Assembly: GCF_000420465.1 (NCBI RefSeq)
Contig: NZ_ATUZ01000011.1
Span: forward strand, 186,001-250,000
DNA: 64,000 nucleotides
Source: Desulfovibrio desulfuricans DSM 642
Lineage (GTDB): Bacteria > Desulfobacterota > Desulfovibrionia > Desulfovibrionales > Desulfovibrionaceae
Direction of reading: 5' to 3'
Below the pieces are notes generated by a model, which saw only the letters and a list, made by a program, of their open reading frames with translations, made no database searches and was not told the DNA's origin. Of this stretch, positions 8,705-16,852 are shown piece after piece. Made by a program: the position numbers and the translations under genes. Each line of letters opens with the position of its first letter. Positions within the stretch are counted from its first letter, which is position 1.

Positions 8705-8737
8705 GATAGGTATCCTCCGCTTGCGGGCTTGCTAGAG

Positions 8738-10114
8738 CTATTCGTTGGAAAAAATCTGGAAGCCGCTATAGGCGTCGGCCTTATGTTCGGTGATATCAAG
8801 TCCTTTCATCTCTTCTTCGGGGCTGACGCGCATACCGAAGACAACCGAAATGAGCTTGAACATGATGAATCCCATGCCAAAAGCCCAGGCGAAGAATACC
8901 GCGACGCCAAGGGCCTGCACCAGGAGCACGCTCACGTCACCGCCATAAAGCAGGCCCGTTGTTGTGCCGTAGCCGGGCGCGGCAAACAAACCGACCATGA
9001 GCGTGCCGAACGCACCGCACACACCGTGTACGGACACAGCGCCGACAGGATCGTCAATCTTGAGCTTCTGGTCGATAAACAGCACAGAGCAAACCACGAG
9101 GATGCCAGCCAGAAAGCCTATGATAAGCGAACCAACGGGGGACACCTCAAAGCAGCCTGCCGTGATGGCCACAAGTCCGCCAAGGCAGCCGTTAAGCGTC
9201 ATGGAAGGATCAGGCTTGCCTGTTTTGGCCCAGATGGTAAACATGGCGCCCAGTGTGCCGGTGCAGGCCGCAAGGCAGGTATTTACCGCGATATAGCCAA
9301 TGGTGCCGTCAGCAATAGTGGTGGAGCCGCAGTTGAAACCAAACCAAGCGAACCACAAAATGAACACGCCCGTGGCTGCCATCGGCAGGTTGTGGCCGGG
9401 TATGGCGCGGGCCACTCCATTTTTGTCGTACTTACCAAGGCGCGGGCCAACCACGATGGCTCCGGCAAGGGCGATCCAGCCGCCCACAGAGTGAACAACA
9501 GAAGAACCTGCAAAATCAATAAAACCCATATTGCCCAGCCAGCCCCCGGCATTGCCGCTCAACAGGGAATTCCAGGCCCAGTGCCCGCTGATGGGATAGA
9601 TAACCGCCGATACAAGGGCGCTGCACAACAGATACGAGCTGAATTTTGTGCGTTCCGCAATGGAACCGGATACAATTGTGGCAGAAGTGGCGCAAAACAT
9701 GGCCTGAAAGAACCAGAATGTCAGATTCCACATGCCGTCAGGGGTTGATGCATCGCCACTGCCAAGAAAAAACAGAGAACTGCCGATCAGGCCGCCGCTG
9801 GAGCTGCCAAACATGAGCCCAAAACCTACCGCAAAAAACAGCGGCGCCCCCATGGCAAAGTCCAGCACATTCTTCATAATGATGTTGCCAGCATTCTTGG
9901 CTCTGGTGAGTCCGCATTCGACCAGCGCAAAGCCAGCCTGCATGAACATGACCAGAATGCCCCCCAGCAGTGTCCACAGGGTATTTCCATACGCCTGAGG
10001 CATGTACTCGACCGCTGCTTCCTCAGCTGCATGCGCCGATTCCGGCAGCATGAAGCACAGTCCGGCCATGCTGCAAAGCGCCAATAGCCGCCCAATGTCG
10101 CGCGAACCCTTCAT
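8738..10114 (-). CDS. amtB: Ammonium transporter AmtB
   Basis: A 458-residue Amt/MEP/Rh channel with an N-terminal signal-like segment and eleven further hydrophobic helices. The two pore histidines are visible in SSVVHSVGGW and SVHGVCGAFG, and the family motif GFNCGST is present. It carries ammonium across the inner membrane at low external supply. The start at 10114 is chosen because GGGAGG stands six bases upstream; a start 13 codons earlier lacks this. It is cotranscribed with the P-II gene and preceded by a good sigma-54 promoter, as expected for nitrogen-starvation control. Confidence 0.96.
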   Translation of the reverse strand: MKGSRDIGRLLALCSMAGLCFMLPESAHAAEEAAVEYMPQAYGNTLWTLLGGILVMFMQAGFALVECGLTRAKNAGNIIMKNVLDFAMGAPLFFAVGFGLMFGSSSGGLIGSSLFFLGSGDASTPDGMWNLTFWFFQAMFCATSATIVSGSIAERTKFSSYLLCSALVSAVIYPISGHWAWNSLLSGNAGGWLGNMGFIDFAGSSVVHSVGGWIALAGAIVVGPRLGKYDKNGVARAIPGHNLPMAATGVFILWFAWFGFNCGSTTIADGTIGYIAVNTCLAACTGTLGAMFTIWAKTGKPDPSMTLNGCLGGLVAITAGCFEVSPVGSLIIGFLAGILVVCSVLFIDQKLKIDDPVGAVSVHGVCGAFGTLMVGLFAAPGYGTTTGLLYGGDVSVLLVQALGVAVFFAWAFGMGFIMFKLISVVFGMRVSPEEEMKGLDITEHKADAYSGFQIFSNE

Positions 10115-10160
10115 AGCAATCCTCCCGAAGAAATAAGTATGGCTTGTTTGCATAAGAAGA

Positions 10161-10178
10161 TTGCAGGGAGCGTGCCAG
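10161..10178 (-). promoter_or_regulatory. Sigma-54 promoter for amtB and the P-II gene
   Basis: On the minus strand the sequence CTGGCACGCTCCCTGCAA matches the sigma-54 -24/-12 consensus with correct spacing (GG and GC 10 bases apart). Transcription would begin near 10151, leaving a short leader before the amtB ATG. An NtrC-like activator is the expected partner; no activator gene lies in the window. Confidence 0.75.
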
Positions 10179-10385
10179 GGAATTTTAATAAAAATATGTT
10201 TAATTTCAGCTAGTTATTTTTTAATTGAAACTCTATTGGTACAAAAATGTATCATGCGGAAGTTTTCAGGTTAAATATGTATCAATGTTTGTGTGTTTGA
10301 CTTGTACTCATAGGTGCCTGACAGGCTCCCGTCAGCAAAAAAAAGCAACTGGAAGCCTTATTGGTGCCTCCATGGCTGAAAACGC
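10179..10385. other. AT-rich intergenic region upstream of amtB
   Basis: About 200 bases without a credible gene lie between the amtB promoter and the dnaJ terminator. The part nearest amtB is strongly AT-rich and is the likely place for activator and integration-factor binding to the sigma-54 promoter. No specific site was recognised. Confidence 0.35.
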
Positions 10386-10414
10386 AAAAAGCCGGGTGTT
10401 AAACCCGGCTTTTT
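10386..10414. terminator. Terminator downstream of dnaJ
   Basis: A 12-bp perfect stem (10386-10397 with 10403-10414) carries A5 on one side and T6 on the other, so it can act on both strands. It is near-identical to the core of the hairpin at 8253-8309. Confidence 0.85.
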
Positions 10415-10440
10415 TACGCTCATGCTACTGAGTGGAACGT

Positions 10441-11547
10441 TTAGTCGATGCCCATGGCCTTGCTGATTTTTTTTGCGGCCTTTTTGACCTTTTCCAGCGG
10501 GCTTTTTTCCGCCGCTGCCTCAAATTCGCGCAGCAGTTCTTCCTGCTTGGCAGAAAGGCGGGTGGGCGTAAGCACTTTCACCTCTACCAGCAGATCGCCG
10601 CGCGAGCGGCGTCCGGGGTAGGGCATGCCCTCTCCGGAAACGCGCAGCAGGGTGCCGCTCTGAATACCCTTGGGGATTTCCAGCGGCAGATTGCCGTCAA
10701 GGCCGGGAACTTCCGCCCGATGGCCCAGGGCCGCCTGCACAAAGCTGATCTCGAGGGCGTAAATAAGGTCTTGTCCCTGACGCTGCCAGCGCTTGTCCTG
10801 CTCAACGGTGAGCACAACATAGAGATCACCAGCCGGGCCGCCGTGGACACCGGGTTCACCTTCGCCGCGAACGCGCAGGCGGGTGCCGCTGTCCACACCG
10901 GCAGGCACACGCACCACAAGTTCGCGGGTGTCTGTGGTGATGCCCTCGCCCTTGCACTTGGGGCAGGGTTTGGTGATGACGCGTCCCGTACCCTGACAGG
11001 AGGGGCAGGGCATGGATATCTGGAAAAATCCTTGCGAGCGGCGCACCTGACCGCTGCCGCCGCACTGGCGGCATGTTTCCGCCTTGCTGCCGGGGGCCGC
11101 GCCGCTGCCATTGCATTCGGAGCAGGTAACGTGCTTGGGCAGGGAGATGCTGATTTCGTCGCCCTTGGCGGCCTGGGCAAAGGAGATGGTCAGGTTGTAG
11201 CGCAAATCAGCCCCGGCCATGGGCCTGGGGCCGCGCGCAGCGGTAGAAAAGCCAAAAAGATCGCCGAAGATATCGCTGAAATGCGCAAAAATATCATCGT
11301 TGCTGCCAAAACCACCCGTGCCGCCCTGAACGCCAGCGCGCCCAAAACGATCATAGCGCGCGCGTTTTTCAGGGTCGCGCAGCACGTCATACGCTTCGGC
11401 GGCTTCCTTGAACTTTTGTTCGGCCTCGGCATTGTCGGGGTTGTGGTCCGGGTGATACTTCAAGGCCAGCTTACGGTAGGCCCGTTTTATTTCGTCATCT
11501 TCGGCGCTGCGGCTTACGCCCAGCACTTCGTAGTAATCGAGCTCCAT
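10441..11547 (-). CDS. dnaJ: Chaperone DnaJ
   Basis: A full-length DnaJ of 368 residues. The J domain (residues about 4-70, with the HPD motif in KYHPDHNP) stimulates DnaK ATPase. A short glycine-poor linker follows, then four CxxCxGxG zinc repeats ([32 protein letters not shown]), then the C-terminal substrate-binding domains. The start at 11547 gives the usual [11 protein letters not shown] beginning; a GTG five codons upstream is possible. The gene lies downstream of rpoZ on the same strand, separated by a hairpin. The partner dnaK is at 20312-22228 and is not adjacent. Confidence 0.95.
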   Translation of the reverse strand: MELDYYEVLGVSRSAEDDEIKRAYRKLALKYHPDHNPDNAEAEQKFKEAAEAYDVLRDPEKRARYDRFGRAGVQGGTGGFGSNDDIFAHFSDIFGDLFGFSTAARGPRPMAGADLRYNLTISFAQAAKGDEISISLPKHVTCSECNGSGAAPGSKAETCRQCGGSGQVRRSQGFFQISMPCPSCQGTGRVITKPCPKCKGEGITTDTRELVVRVPAGVDSGTRLRVRGEGEPGVHGGPAGDLYVVLTVEQDKRWQRQGQDLIYALEISFVQAALGHRAEVPGLDGNLPLEIPKGIQSGTLLRVSGEGMPYPGRRSRGDLLVEVKVLTPTRLSAKQEELLREFEAAAEKSPLEKVKKAAKKISKAMGID

Positions 11548-11602
11548 CGTAGTTCCGGTCACTGTGCGGCTTGTGCGCCTGTGCTAAAGGTTGTACATAA
11601 AC

Positions 11603-11630
11603 GCGGCGGCTCCCCTGGGGAAGCCGCCGC
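11603..11630 (-). terminator. GC-rich hairpin between rpoZ and dnaJ
   Basis: GCGGCGGC pairs with GCCGCCGC around a CCCC/GGGG extension, giving a stable stem. The minus-strand sequence after it (GTTTATG) has only a weak T-run, so termination may be partial. Confidence 0.5.
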
Positions 11631-11653
11631 GCGGACAATTTGTCCCCAAAGGG

Positions 11654-11890
11654 CTATTCCTCTGCGGCGGCCGCGTTATGGCCGGGCAGGGGGTTGTAAA
11701 GGCTGTCGTCATCAGGCAGAACCTTTCCAGCGGCAATTTCGCGCAGGGCGGTTACGGCCTCTTTGTTGCGAGATTCTACCAGCGGTTCATAGCCTTCGCG
11801 GTACTGATGCACACGCTTGATAGCCATCTGCACCAGCAGAAAACGGTTGTCCACGCGCTGCTGACAATCTTCCACGGTAATTCGGGCCAT
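11654..11890 (-). CDS. rpoZ: RNA polymerase omega subunit
   Basis: The 78-residue protein begins [20 protein letters not shown] and continues [11 protein letters not shown] and [16 protein letters not shown], the diagnostic omega pattern. Omega helps assemble RNA polymerase by chaperoning the beta-prime subunit. The ATG at 11890 follows a GGAGG site and excludes a 28-residue upstream in-frame extension that has no family support. A good sigma-70 promoter lies about 145 bases upstream. dnaJ follows on the same strand. Confidence 0.95.
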   Translation of the reverse strand: MARITVEDCQQRVDNRFLLVQMAIKRVHQYREGYEPLVESRNKEAVTALREIAAGKVLPDDDSLYNPLPGHNAAAAEE

Positions 11891-12033
11891 GCTGCCTCCG
11901 TAAGTGCGCGGCTGAAACGCCGCATTCCGGGCCGCCACGGGCACCCCGGTTGATAAATAATACCGCCCGACCATTTGTAAAGGCCGGGCGTGTGCAAACG
12001 CCTTGGCGCAGGATTCCCCTGCTGAAATAAGAA

Positions 12034-12062
12034 TTGATATATGTCGTCCGCTGTGCTGTCAA
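12034..12062 (-). promoter_or_regulatory. Sigma-70 type promoter for rpoZ
   Basis: On the minus strand a perfect -35 box TTGACA (12057-12062) is followed after 17 bases by TATCAA (12034-12039), with an overlapping TATATC. It points toward rpoZ in the divergent region shared with the ttcA-like gene. Confidence 0.65.
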
Positions 12063-12148
12063 TAGGGCTGCTGAAGCGGCAGCCAGAGCGGAACAACAGA
12101 CATACAGAAATTTGACGGGTTTGTCGGCAACACGTTTACGGGAAAATT

Positions 12149-12952
12149 ATGAGCAGAGAAAAAAGATCATTCGCGCAGGAAACCTGTGTTAAAAGCGCGG
12201 GCAAGGCCATGCAGAAAACAGGCATGCTGTGGCCTGGATGCAGGGTGGCTGTTGCCGTTTCTGGCGGCGTGGACAGCTTTGTGCTGCTGCAAAGCCTTAA
12301 AATTCGTCAAGGAATCGTACCTTTTCACTTTGAAATCATGGCTATCCACCTCAACCCCGGCTTTGACGAGCAGAGCCACGCGGCTCTTTTGCCCTGGCTG
12401 GCCAAGCGGGGCATACCCGGCCACATTGAAATGACAACCTACGGCCCGGACGCGCATTCAGAAAAAAATCTGCGCAGGTCGGCCTGTTTCCGCTGCTCGT
12501 GGCTGCGGCGCAAGCGCCTGTTTGAGCTGTGCGCCCAGTATGGCGTGACCCACCTCGCGCTTGGGCACAATGCGGACGACCTGGTGCAGACGTTCTTCAT
12601 GAATCTGAGCCGCAATGGGCGCGTGGACGGCATGAGCATGAATGAGTCCTTTTTTGGAGGCGGGCTGCAATTGATACGCCCGCTGCTGCTTGTGGAGAAA
12701 AAGTTTATCCTCAAGGCCGCCAAGCAGTGGGAGCTGCCCATCTGGGCCAATGCCTGCCCCTCGGCGGGTAATACCGCCCGCAGCTCAATGGGGGAAACGC
12801 TGGAACACCTGTATAGGGTATCCAAAGATTCGCGCCGGTGCATTTTTAATGGTCTGACCCGCTGGCAGCTCGAAAAGAACAGTGCGGCTGAGGCCTTGGG
12901 CGATGAGCAGTCCCTGCCGGACGCGGACGAGCGTGACGGCGTTGCGGATTGA
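12149..12952 (+). CDS. TtcA-like PP-loop tRNA thiolation enzyme
   Basis: A 267-residue PP-loop ATPase of the TtcA/TtuA group. The ATP-pyrophosphatase motif SGGVDS is at residues 38-43, a CxxC pair is in CFRCSWLRRKRL (about 112-115), and a further cysteine is in NACPSAG. LALGHNADDLVQTFFMNLSR is close to the TtcA signature. TtcA thiolates cytidine 32 of tRNA using an Fe-S cluster. The loop reads SGGVDS where E. coli TtcA has SGGKDS, so an alternative tRNA thiolation target is possible. The gene is divergent from rpoZ and followed 35 bases later by the peptidase gene. Confidence 0.82.
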   Translation: MSREKRSFAQETCVKSAGKAMQKTGMLWPGCRVAVAVSGGVDSFVLLQSLKIRQGIVPFHFEIMAIHLNPGFDEQSHAALLPWLAKRGIPGHIEMTTYGPDAHSEKNLRRSACFRCSWLRRKRLFELCAQYGVTHLALGHNADDLVQTFFMNLSRNGRVDGMSMNESFFGGGLQLIRPLLLVEKKFILKAAKQWELPIWANACPSAGNTARSSMGETLEHLYRVSKDSRRCIFNGLTRWQLEKNSAAEALGDEQSLPDADERDGVAD

Positions 12953-12987
12953 CACGGGCCGTATCCCGGCTCTAGAGTGTTAGCCCA

Positions 12988-13887
12988 ATGCTGTTCGGCA
13001 AATATCACATAGTCATCTTCACTGAAGGTCGTAGCGGCAGCCGCAACCTGCGTATGCGCGGCTGGTTTGGCTTTATTGCCTGCGTGCTGGTGCTGGCCCT
13101 TGTGGCCTGCAATGTCTGGCTGCTGCGCAGTTGGCTTGAAACCCGGCATCTGGGCGACGACCTGCGAAATGCAGACAAAACCATTGAAGAACAGCGCCGC
13201 CAGCTTGTGAATCTGGTTGAGCGCATCTCAGTTGTGGGGCGTGATCTGGAGCGGGTGCAGAGCTTTGACTCCAAGCTGCGCATCATGATGAATATGGAGA
13301 AAGATCCCACGGAGGCCGGTTCCATCGGCGACAGGCCGGGGGATTTTTCGCGTACATATCTGCCCTTGCACCGACAGGAACTTGCCGCCCGCAAGATGCT
13401 CGAGTTCCTTACCCGACTCTCTGAATCCGTGCGGCTTGAAGAAGTGCGCCAGCAGGACTTGCTGCTGGCCCTGCGTGAAAACCGCGATGCCCTTTCTTCC
13501 ATGCCGACCATCTGGCCTGTGGTGGGTTTTGTTTCTTCCAGTTTTGGCTGGCGCTCGGCACCCTTTGGCGGGCGGGGGCAGTTCCACAAGGGCCTGGACA
13601 TCACCAACCGCATAGGCACGCCCATCATGGCTCCAGCTCAGGGTATGGTGACGCTCTCGGGGCGCGATGGCGCGTATGGCTTCAGTGTTGAAATCAACCA
13701 TGGCAGCGGTATTGTCACCAAATACGGGCACATGCAGCGTTGCGCCGTGCAGGAAGGGCAGTGGGTCAAGCGCGGCGAAATCGTGGGCTATGTGGGCATG
13801 AGTGGCCGCACCACCGGGCCGCACCTGCACTACGAAGTGCGCCTTAACGGTGTGCCGGTTGACCCCATGCGCTATATTCTGGAGTAG
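12988..13887 (+). CDS. M23 family membrane-anchored peptidoglycan endopeptidase
   Basis: The 299-residue protein has one N-terminal membrane segment (about residues 27-48), a coiled-coil stretch (about 55-95) and a C-terminal M23 (LytM) domain. The zinc and catalytic motifs are visible as HKGLDI and GPHLHYEV. Such proteins cut or help to cut peptide cross-links in the periplasm during growth and division. The short gap after the ttcA-like gene suggests cotranscription. The catalytic histidines appear intact, so it is probably an active enzyme and not an EnvC-type activator. Confidence 0.9.
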   Translation: MLFGKYHIVIFTEGRSGSRNLRMRGWFGFIACVLVLALVACNVWLLRSWLETRHLGDDLRNADKTIEEQRRQLVNLVERISVVGRDLERVQSFDSKLRIMMNMEKDPTEAGSIGDRPGDFSRTYLPLHRQELAARKMLEFLTRLSESVRLEEVRQQDLLLALRENRDALSSMPTIWPVVGFVSSSFGWRSAPFGGRGQFHKGLDITNRIGTPIMAPAQGMVTLSGRDGAYGFSVEINHGSGIVTKYGHMQRCAVQEGQWVKRGEIVGYVGMSGRTTGPHLHYEVRLNGVPVDPMRYILE

Positions 13888-14278
13888 GCCCGACCATTTC
13901 CGATTGTTCGTTTTTGCAGCATCGTTTCGGCGCGCACATCCATAAACGGTTTGCGTTGGCGGGCGCAAGCAATGGGGAAAATGCGGCACCATGCGCAAGC
14001 AGCACAAAATTTCTGGCAGGCCTTCTAGCTTCGCGCACCACATGCCCCGGCGTGCTGGCGTGCGCGGCGTTTTTTGCCGTAATCTGTCTGAAATTTTCGC
14101 GGCATTTTTGCGGCTGCCGATGTTGACTGTCGGCATGTTTGCAGTCATGGGCGCGGGCATGACCTGACGTGCGGACTCTGTGGGGCAGGTTGTCTCGCTA
14201 CGTGCCGCTGGTCGGGCTTTCCGCTGATTCCCCCTCTCCCGATCAATTAAGCTCAGGCGCTCCCCCTCACAATCCAGG
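13888..14278. other. Long leader-like region before the binding-protein gene
   Basis: About 390 bases carry no credible gene on either strand; the short frames have no ribosome site and no family features. Several small dyads are present, including GCCGA...TCGGC near 14117-14135. The stretch ends in a terminator (14279-14308) that sits before a gene, so part of it may be a transcribed leader. No known riboswitch consensus was recognised. Confidence 0.35.
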
Positions 14279-14308
14279 TTTCGCATCCAGAATGCGGAAC
14301 CGTTTTTT
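14279..14308 (+). terminator. Terminator-like hairpin just upstream of a gene
   Basis: TTTCGCAT pairs with ATGCGGAA (one G-T pair, five-base loop) and is followed by CCG and a run of six T, then more T. It lies 66 bases before the ATG of the binding-protein gene. It may end transcription from the M23 gene or act as an attenuator. Confidence 0.6.
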
Positions 14309-14373
14309 ATTTTTGAGCGTTTGATGGCGCGCTTTGCGCTTTTGCGAGATCACTATTCTTTGTGGAGAGGCAT

Positions 14374-15228
14374 ATGGAAACTACCGGAAAAGGACGGCGT
14401 GATTTTCTCAAATCGCTGGCGCTGGGGGCAGCGGGCGCTGCCATGCTGACGCCGCAAACCGCCAATGCGGCGGAGGGCGGCACCGTGCAGGTGTGGTCGT
14501 GCGGCGGGCTTGCCGAGGCCATGATGCCTGCGCATGAGGCCTATCAGCAGCAATCGGGCGTCAAGATTATCTACACCGGGGCCTTTGCCGCGGCCTTGGG
14601 CAAATCCCTGCTGACTGGCGGCGGGCAGACGGAGGTCTTTGCCGGGCGTGTCCTGGCTCTGGCCCAGAATCTGCGCAAGGCTGGCAAGATGCTCAATTTT
14701 AGGCCTTTGTGTTTTACCAGCTACGTCATTGCAGTCCCCAAGGGCAATCCCGCAAAAATCAACGATATTGAAGACCTGACCCGTCCCGGCGTGCGGGTTT
14801 CCATGGCGCGGGATGCCTCTGCCCCCGGCGGGCAGGCGGTTATGGGCATTCTCAAGGCTGCGGACATAACCCCCAAGGTGCTTGCCAACGTGCCCGAACA
14901 GGGCAGCTGTGTGCAGCGTTCTGTGGAAAGCGTTGCCGATGGCAAGGCTGATGCCATGATTGTGGAGCGGCGCATCACCCGCATGGCGCGTTTTGCCGAT
15001 CGGCTGGATCTGGTGGAAATTCCCGAACGGTTTTTCCCCGCCGGGCCGTTGACCTTTACCGTGGGCATGATGGCAAACGCGACTGATCCGGCAAAGGCCT
15101 CAGCCTATATGGACTGGATTACCAGTGCGCAGGGGCAGGCTTTTTTTGAAACTGCGGGCTTCATCCCTGCCATTTCGCCCAAGGGCATGGAACTTGTGGA
15201 AAAGCTGGGGGTAAAGGATGTTGCATGA
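14374..15228 (+). CDS. Tat-exported ModA-like substrate-binding protein
   Basis: The 284-residue protein begins with a twin-arginine signal (GRRDFLKSLALGAAGAAM) and has an AxA cleavage region near residue 32. The mature part fits the extracellular solute-binding fold of molybdate/tungstate or sulfate binders (CFTSYVIAVPKGNPAKI, APGGQAVMGILKAAD). No ABC permease or ATPase gene is nearby. The next gene overlaps by 11 bases and encodes a membrane Fe-S protein, so the two probably form one functional unit. The ligand cannot be named from sequence. The ATG at 14374 follows GGAGAGG; an ATG four codons earlier lacks spacing. Confidence 0.72.
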   Translation: METTGKGRRDFLKSLALGAAGAAMLTPQTANAAEGGTVQVWSCGGLAEAMMPAHEAYQQQSGVKIIYTGAFAAALGKSLLTGGGQTEVFAGRVLALAQNLRKAGKMLNFRPLCFTSYVIAVPKGNPAKINDIEDLTRPGVRVSMARDASAPGGQAVMGILKAADITPKVLANVPEQGSCVQRSVESVADGKADAMIVERRITRMARFADRLDLVEIPERFFPAGPLTFTVGMMANATDPAKASAYMDWITSAQGQAFFETAGFIPAISPKGMELVEKLGVKDVA

Positions 15229-15988
15229 AATTGTCGCCCGCCCCTGCCTGCGCTTGAGGGCGCTCCAGTGGTGTAACCGCGCGGTACTGTTTGCCTCCAC
15301 GCTGTTTTTGGGCGAGTGGGCCTTGTTTGGCGTGTTTCGCTGCCCCTTTGTTGTGCCCTTTGTGAGTTGCCAGAATTGCCCGGTCATTACCTGTCCCGGT
15401 CAGGCCGCACGCATGTTCTGGGGATTCTGGGGCATATGGCTGGCGGTGGCGGTCCTGTTTGGCAAGGCTTTTTGCGGCTGGCTGTGCCCTGGGCAGCTTG
15501 TGAGCCGGGCGCTTGCGCTCAATCCTTTTCGTTTTGGCCCCAACCCTGCGGGCGTGGCGAATTTTCGCTGGGCGCGATATCTGGTGCTGGCGGCGGGGCT
15601 GACAGCCTGGTTTGTTCTGGGGCAGCCGCGCGTGGACGTGCCCATCCGTGTGGGGGAATTTTGGCCTTCTGCATGGCTTACGTGGAAGCATGCTTTCCCC
15701 ATGTGGGATTTGCGTCTGCTTGTCACCTTGGGCGGGCTGGCGTTGGGGCTGGTTGTGCTGATGTGCTGGTGCCGGTTTGTCTGCCCTTTTGGCGCGGCGC
15801 TGGAGGTTGCGCGCAAGTTTGCTCCGTTCCGTTTTTATAGAACGGAGCAGTGCAATGATTGCGACAAGTGCAGGCGGGTTTGCGTTATGCGGACGAGGCC
15901 GGGCGAGGAGAATTGCACCAATTGCGGCGATTGCGCGGGGAGTTGCCCCACGGATTGCATCCGTTTTGGTGTGAAGGGCCGAAAGTAG
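15218..15988 (+). CDS. NapH/CcoG-like 4Fe-4S membrane protein
   Basis: The 256-residue protein has about four membrane helices, cysteine motifs facing them (CQNCPVITCPG, FCGWLCPGQ, CWCRFVCPFG) and a C-terminal domain with two [4Fe-4S] sets (CNDCDKCRRVC and CTNCGDCAGSCPTDC). This is the architecture of NapH-like quinol-oxidising or electron-transfer proteins. It overlaps the binding-protein gene by 11 bases. In related pairs a membrane Fe-S protein passes electrons to a periplasmic partner; whether the solute-binding protein is that partner is inference. Confidence 0.78.
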   Translation: MLHEIVARPCLRLRALQWCNRAVLFASTLFLGEWALFGVFRCPFVVPFVSCQNCPVITCPGQAARMFWGFWGIWLAVAVLFGKAFCGWLCPGQLVSRALALNPFRFGPNPAGVANFRWARYLVLAAGLTAWFVLGQPRVDVPIRVGEFWPSAWLTWKHAFPMWDLRLLVTLGGLALGLVVLMCWCRFVCPFGAALEVARKFAPFRFYRTEQCNDCDKCRRVCVMRTRPGEENCTNCGDCAGSCPTDCIRFGVKGRK

Positions 15989-16852
15989 AGAAGAATTTTT
16001 GATTGGGGTTTGGGTGAGCCTGTCAAGCGTATTTACGCAAACCCGACTTTTTTGGCCTGACTGCGTTAAAATCCTGTTTTTGATGCTCACGTACATGAGT
16101 ACGCTGCGCTCAAAAACAGGATTTTTCCTTGTCAGTCCAGAAAAATGCGCATTTTGCAAATTCACTCAACACCAGCCATCGCCTCCGCGTTCGCTCCGGC
16201 GAGTTTAAGGAAGGCGACTCCACGACCTGCTTCTGATGGAGGACATACTTCCCTGACTCGCAATGTCAAGGTCTGGTCATGGCTAAGCGGTAGTTGGCAC
16301 AGTTATAAGTAACTTGGTGATATGGAGCATGTTTTCGCTTGATATCATGATTAGTTCTGGTTTTGTGGTGACTGAAAACCCAGAAGCTACGGGAAAAGAG
16401 TACGAAGCTATTCCCGAAACGAGCAGCTAAACCAATGGTAGTTGGCTGAAATGGATTCACATTCAAAGTGAAAGCGGACTCTGGCATTAACGCGGCGCGG
16501 AGGGAGATCACCTGAGCGAGCGCAGCGAGGGAAGGAAGCTCCCGCAGCTATAGCCGCGTTGCCCTCGCCACGCCAAGGAGTTGGGAAAACCCTTCTTAGG
16601 GGTGCTTCGGGGGGGATGCAAGGGGGGCCGAGAAGGGGGCGTAGCCCCATAACCGGCCCCGCCTTGCCGCGCGCCGCGTAGGCGTCCCAACTTCGCCGGA
16701 GGGCGAAACGCCGTGCCCGCAGGGCAGAAGAAACCAATCACTTTCGTTGTGCAGGCCAAATCGCACCGCGCGCCGCACTCAAAACCAACAAAAAGGGAGC
16801 AAGCCTCTCGGCCTGCCCCCTGCTTTATTCAGAAAGAAACTGCAACCCAAAT
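15989..16852. repeat. Non-coding region with palindromes and a GC-rich island
   Basis: About 860 bases have no recognisable gene. A 16-bp inverted repeat (16068-16083 with 16110-16125) encloses a smaller dyad, CGTAC...GTACG. GCGTATTTACGC lies near 16027 and a perfect 14-bp palindrome AAAATGCGCATTTT at 16142-16155. From about 16490 to 16740 the sequence is GC-rich with the phrase GAGCGCAGCGAGG. Short frames, for example a minus-strand 81-codon frame ending at 16266, show no family features. The block looks like dispersed intergenic repeats or decayed sequence. Confidence 0.45.

Noticed and set aside
7964..9748. 594-codon plus-strand frame across ynfA, the hairpin and the P-II/amtB genes
   Set aside because: It runs through a terminator and antisense to two well-identified genes; there is no ribosome site or domain.
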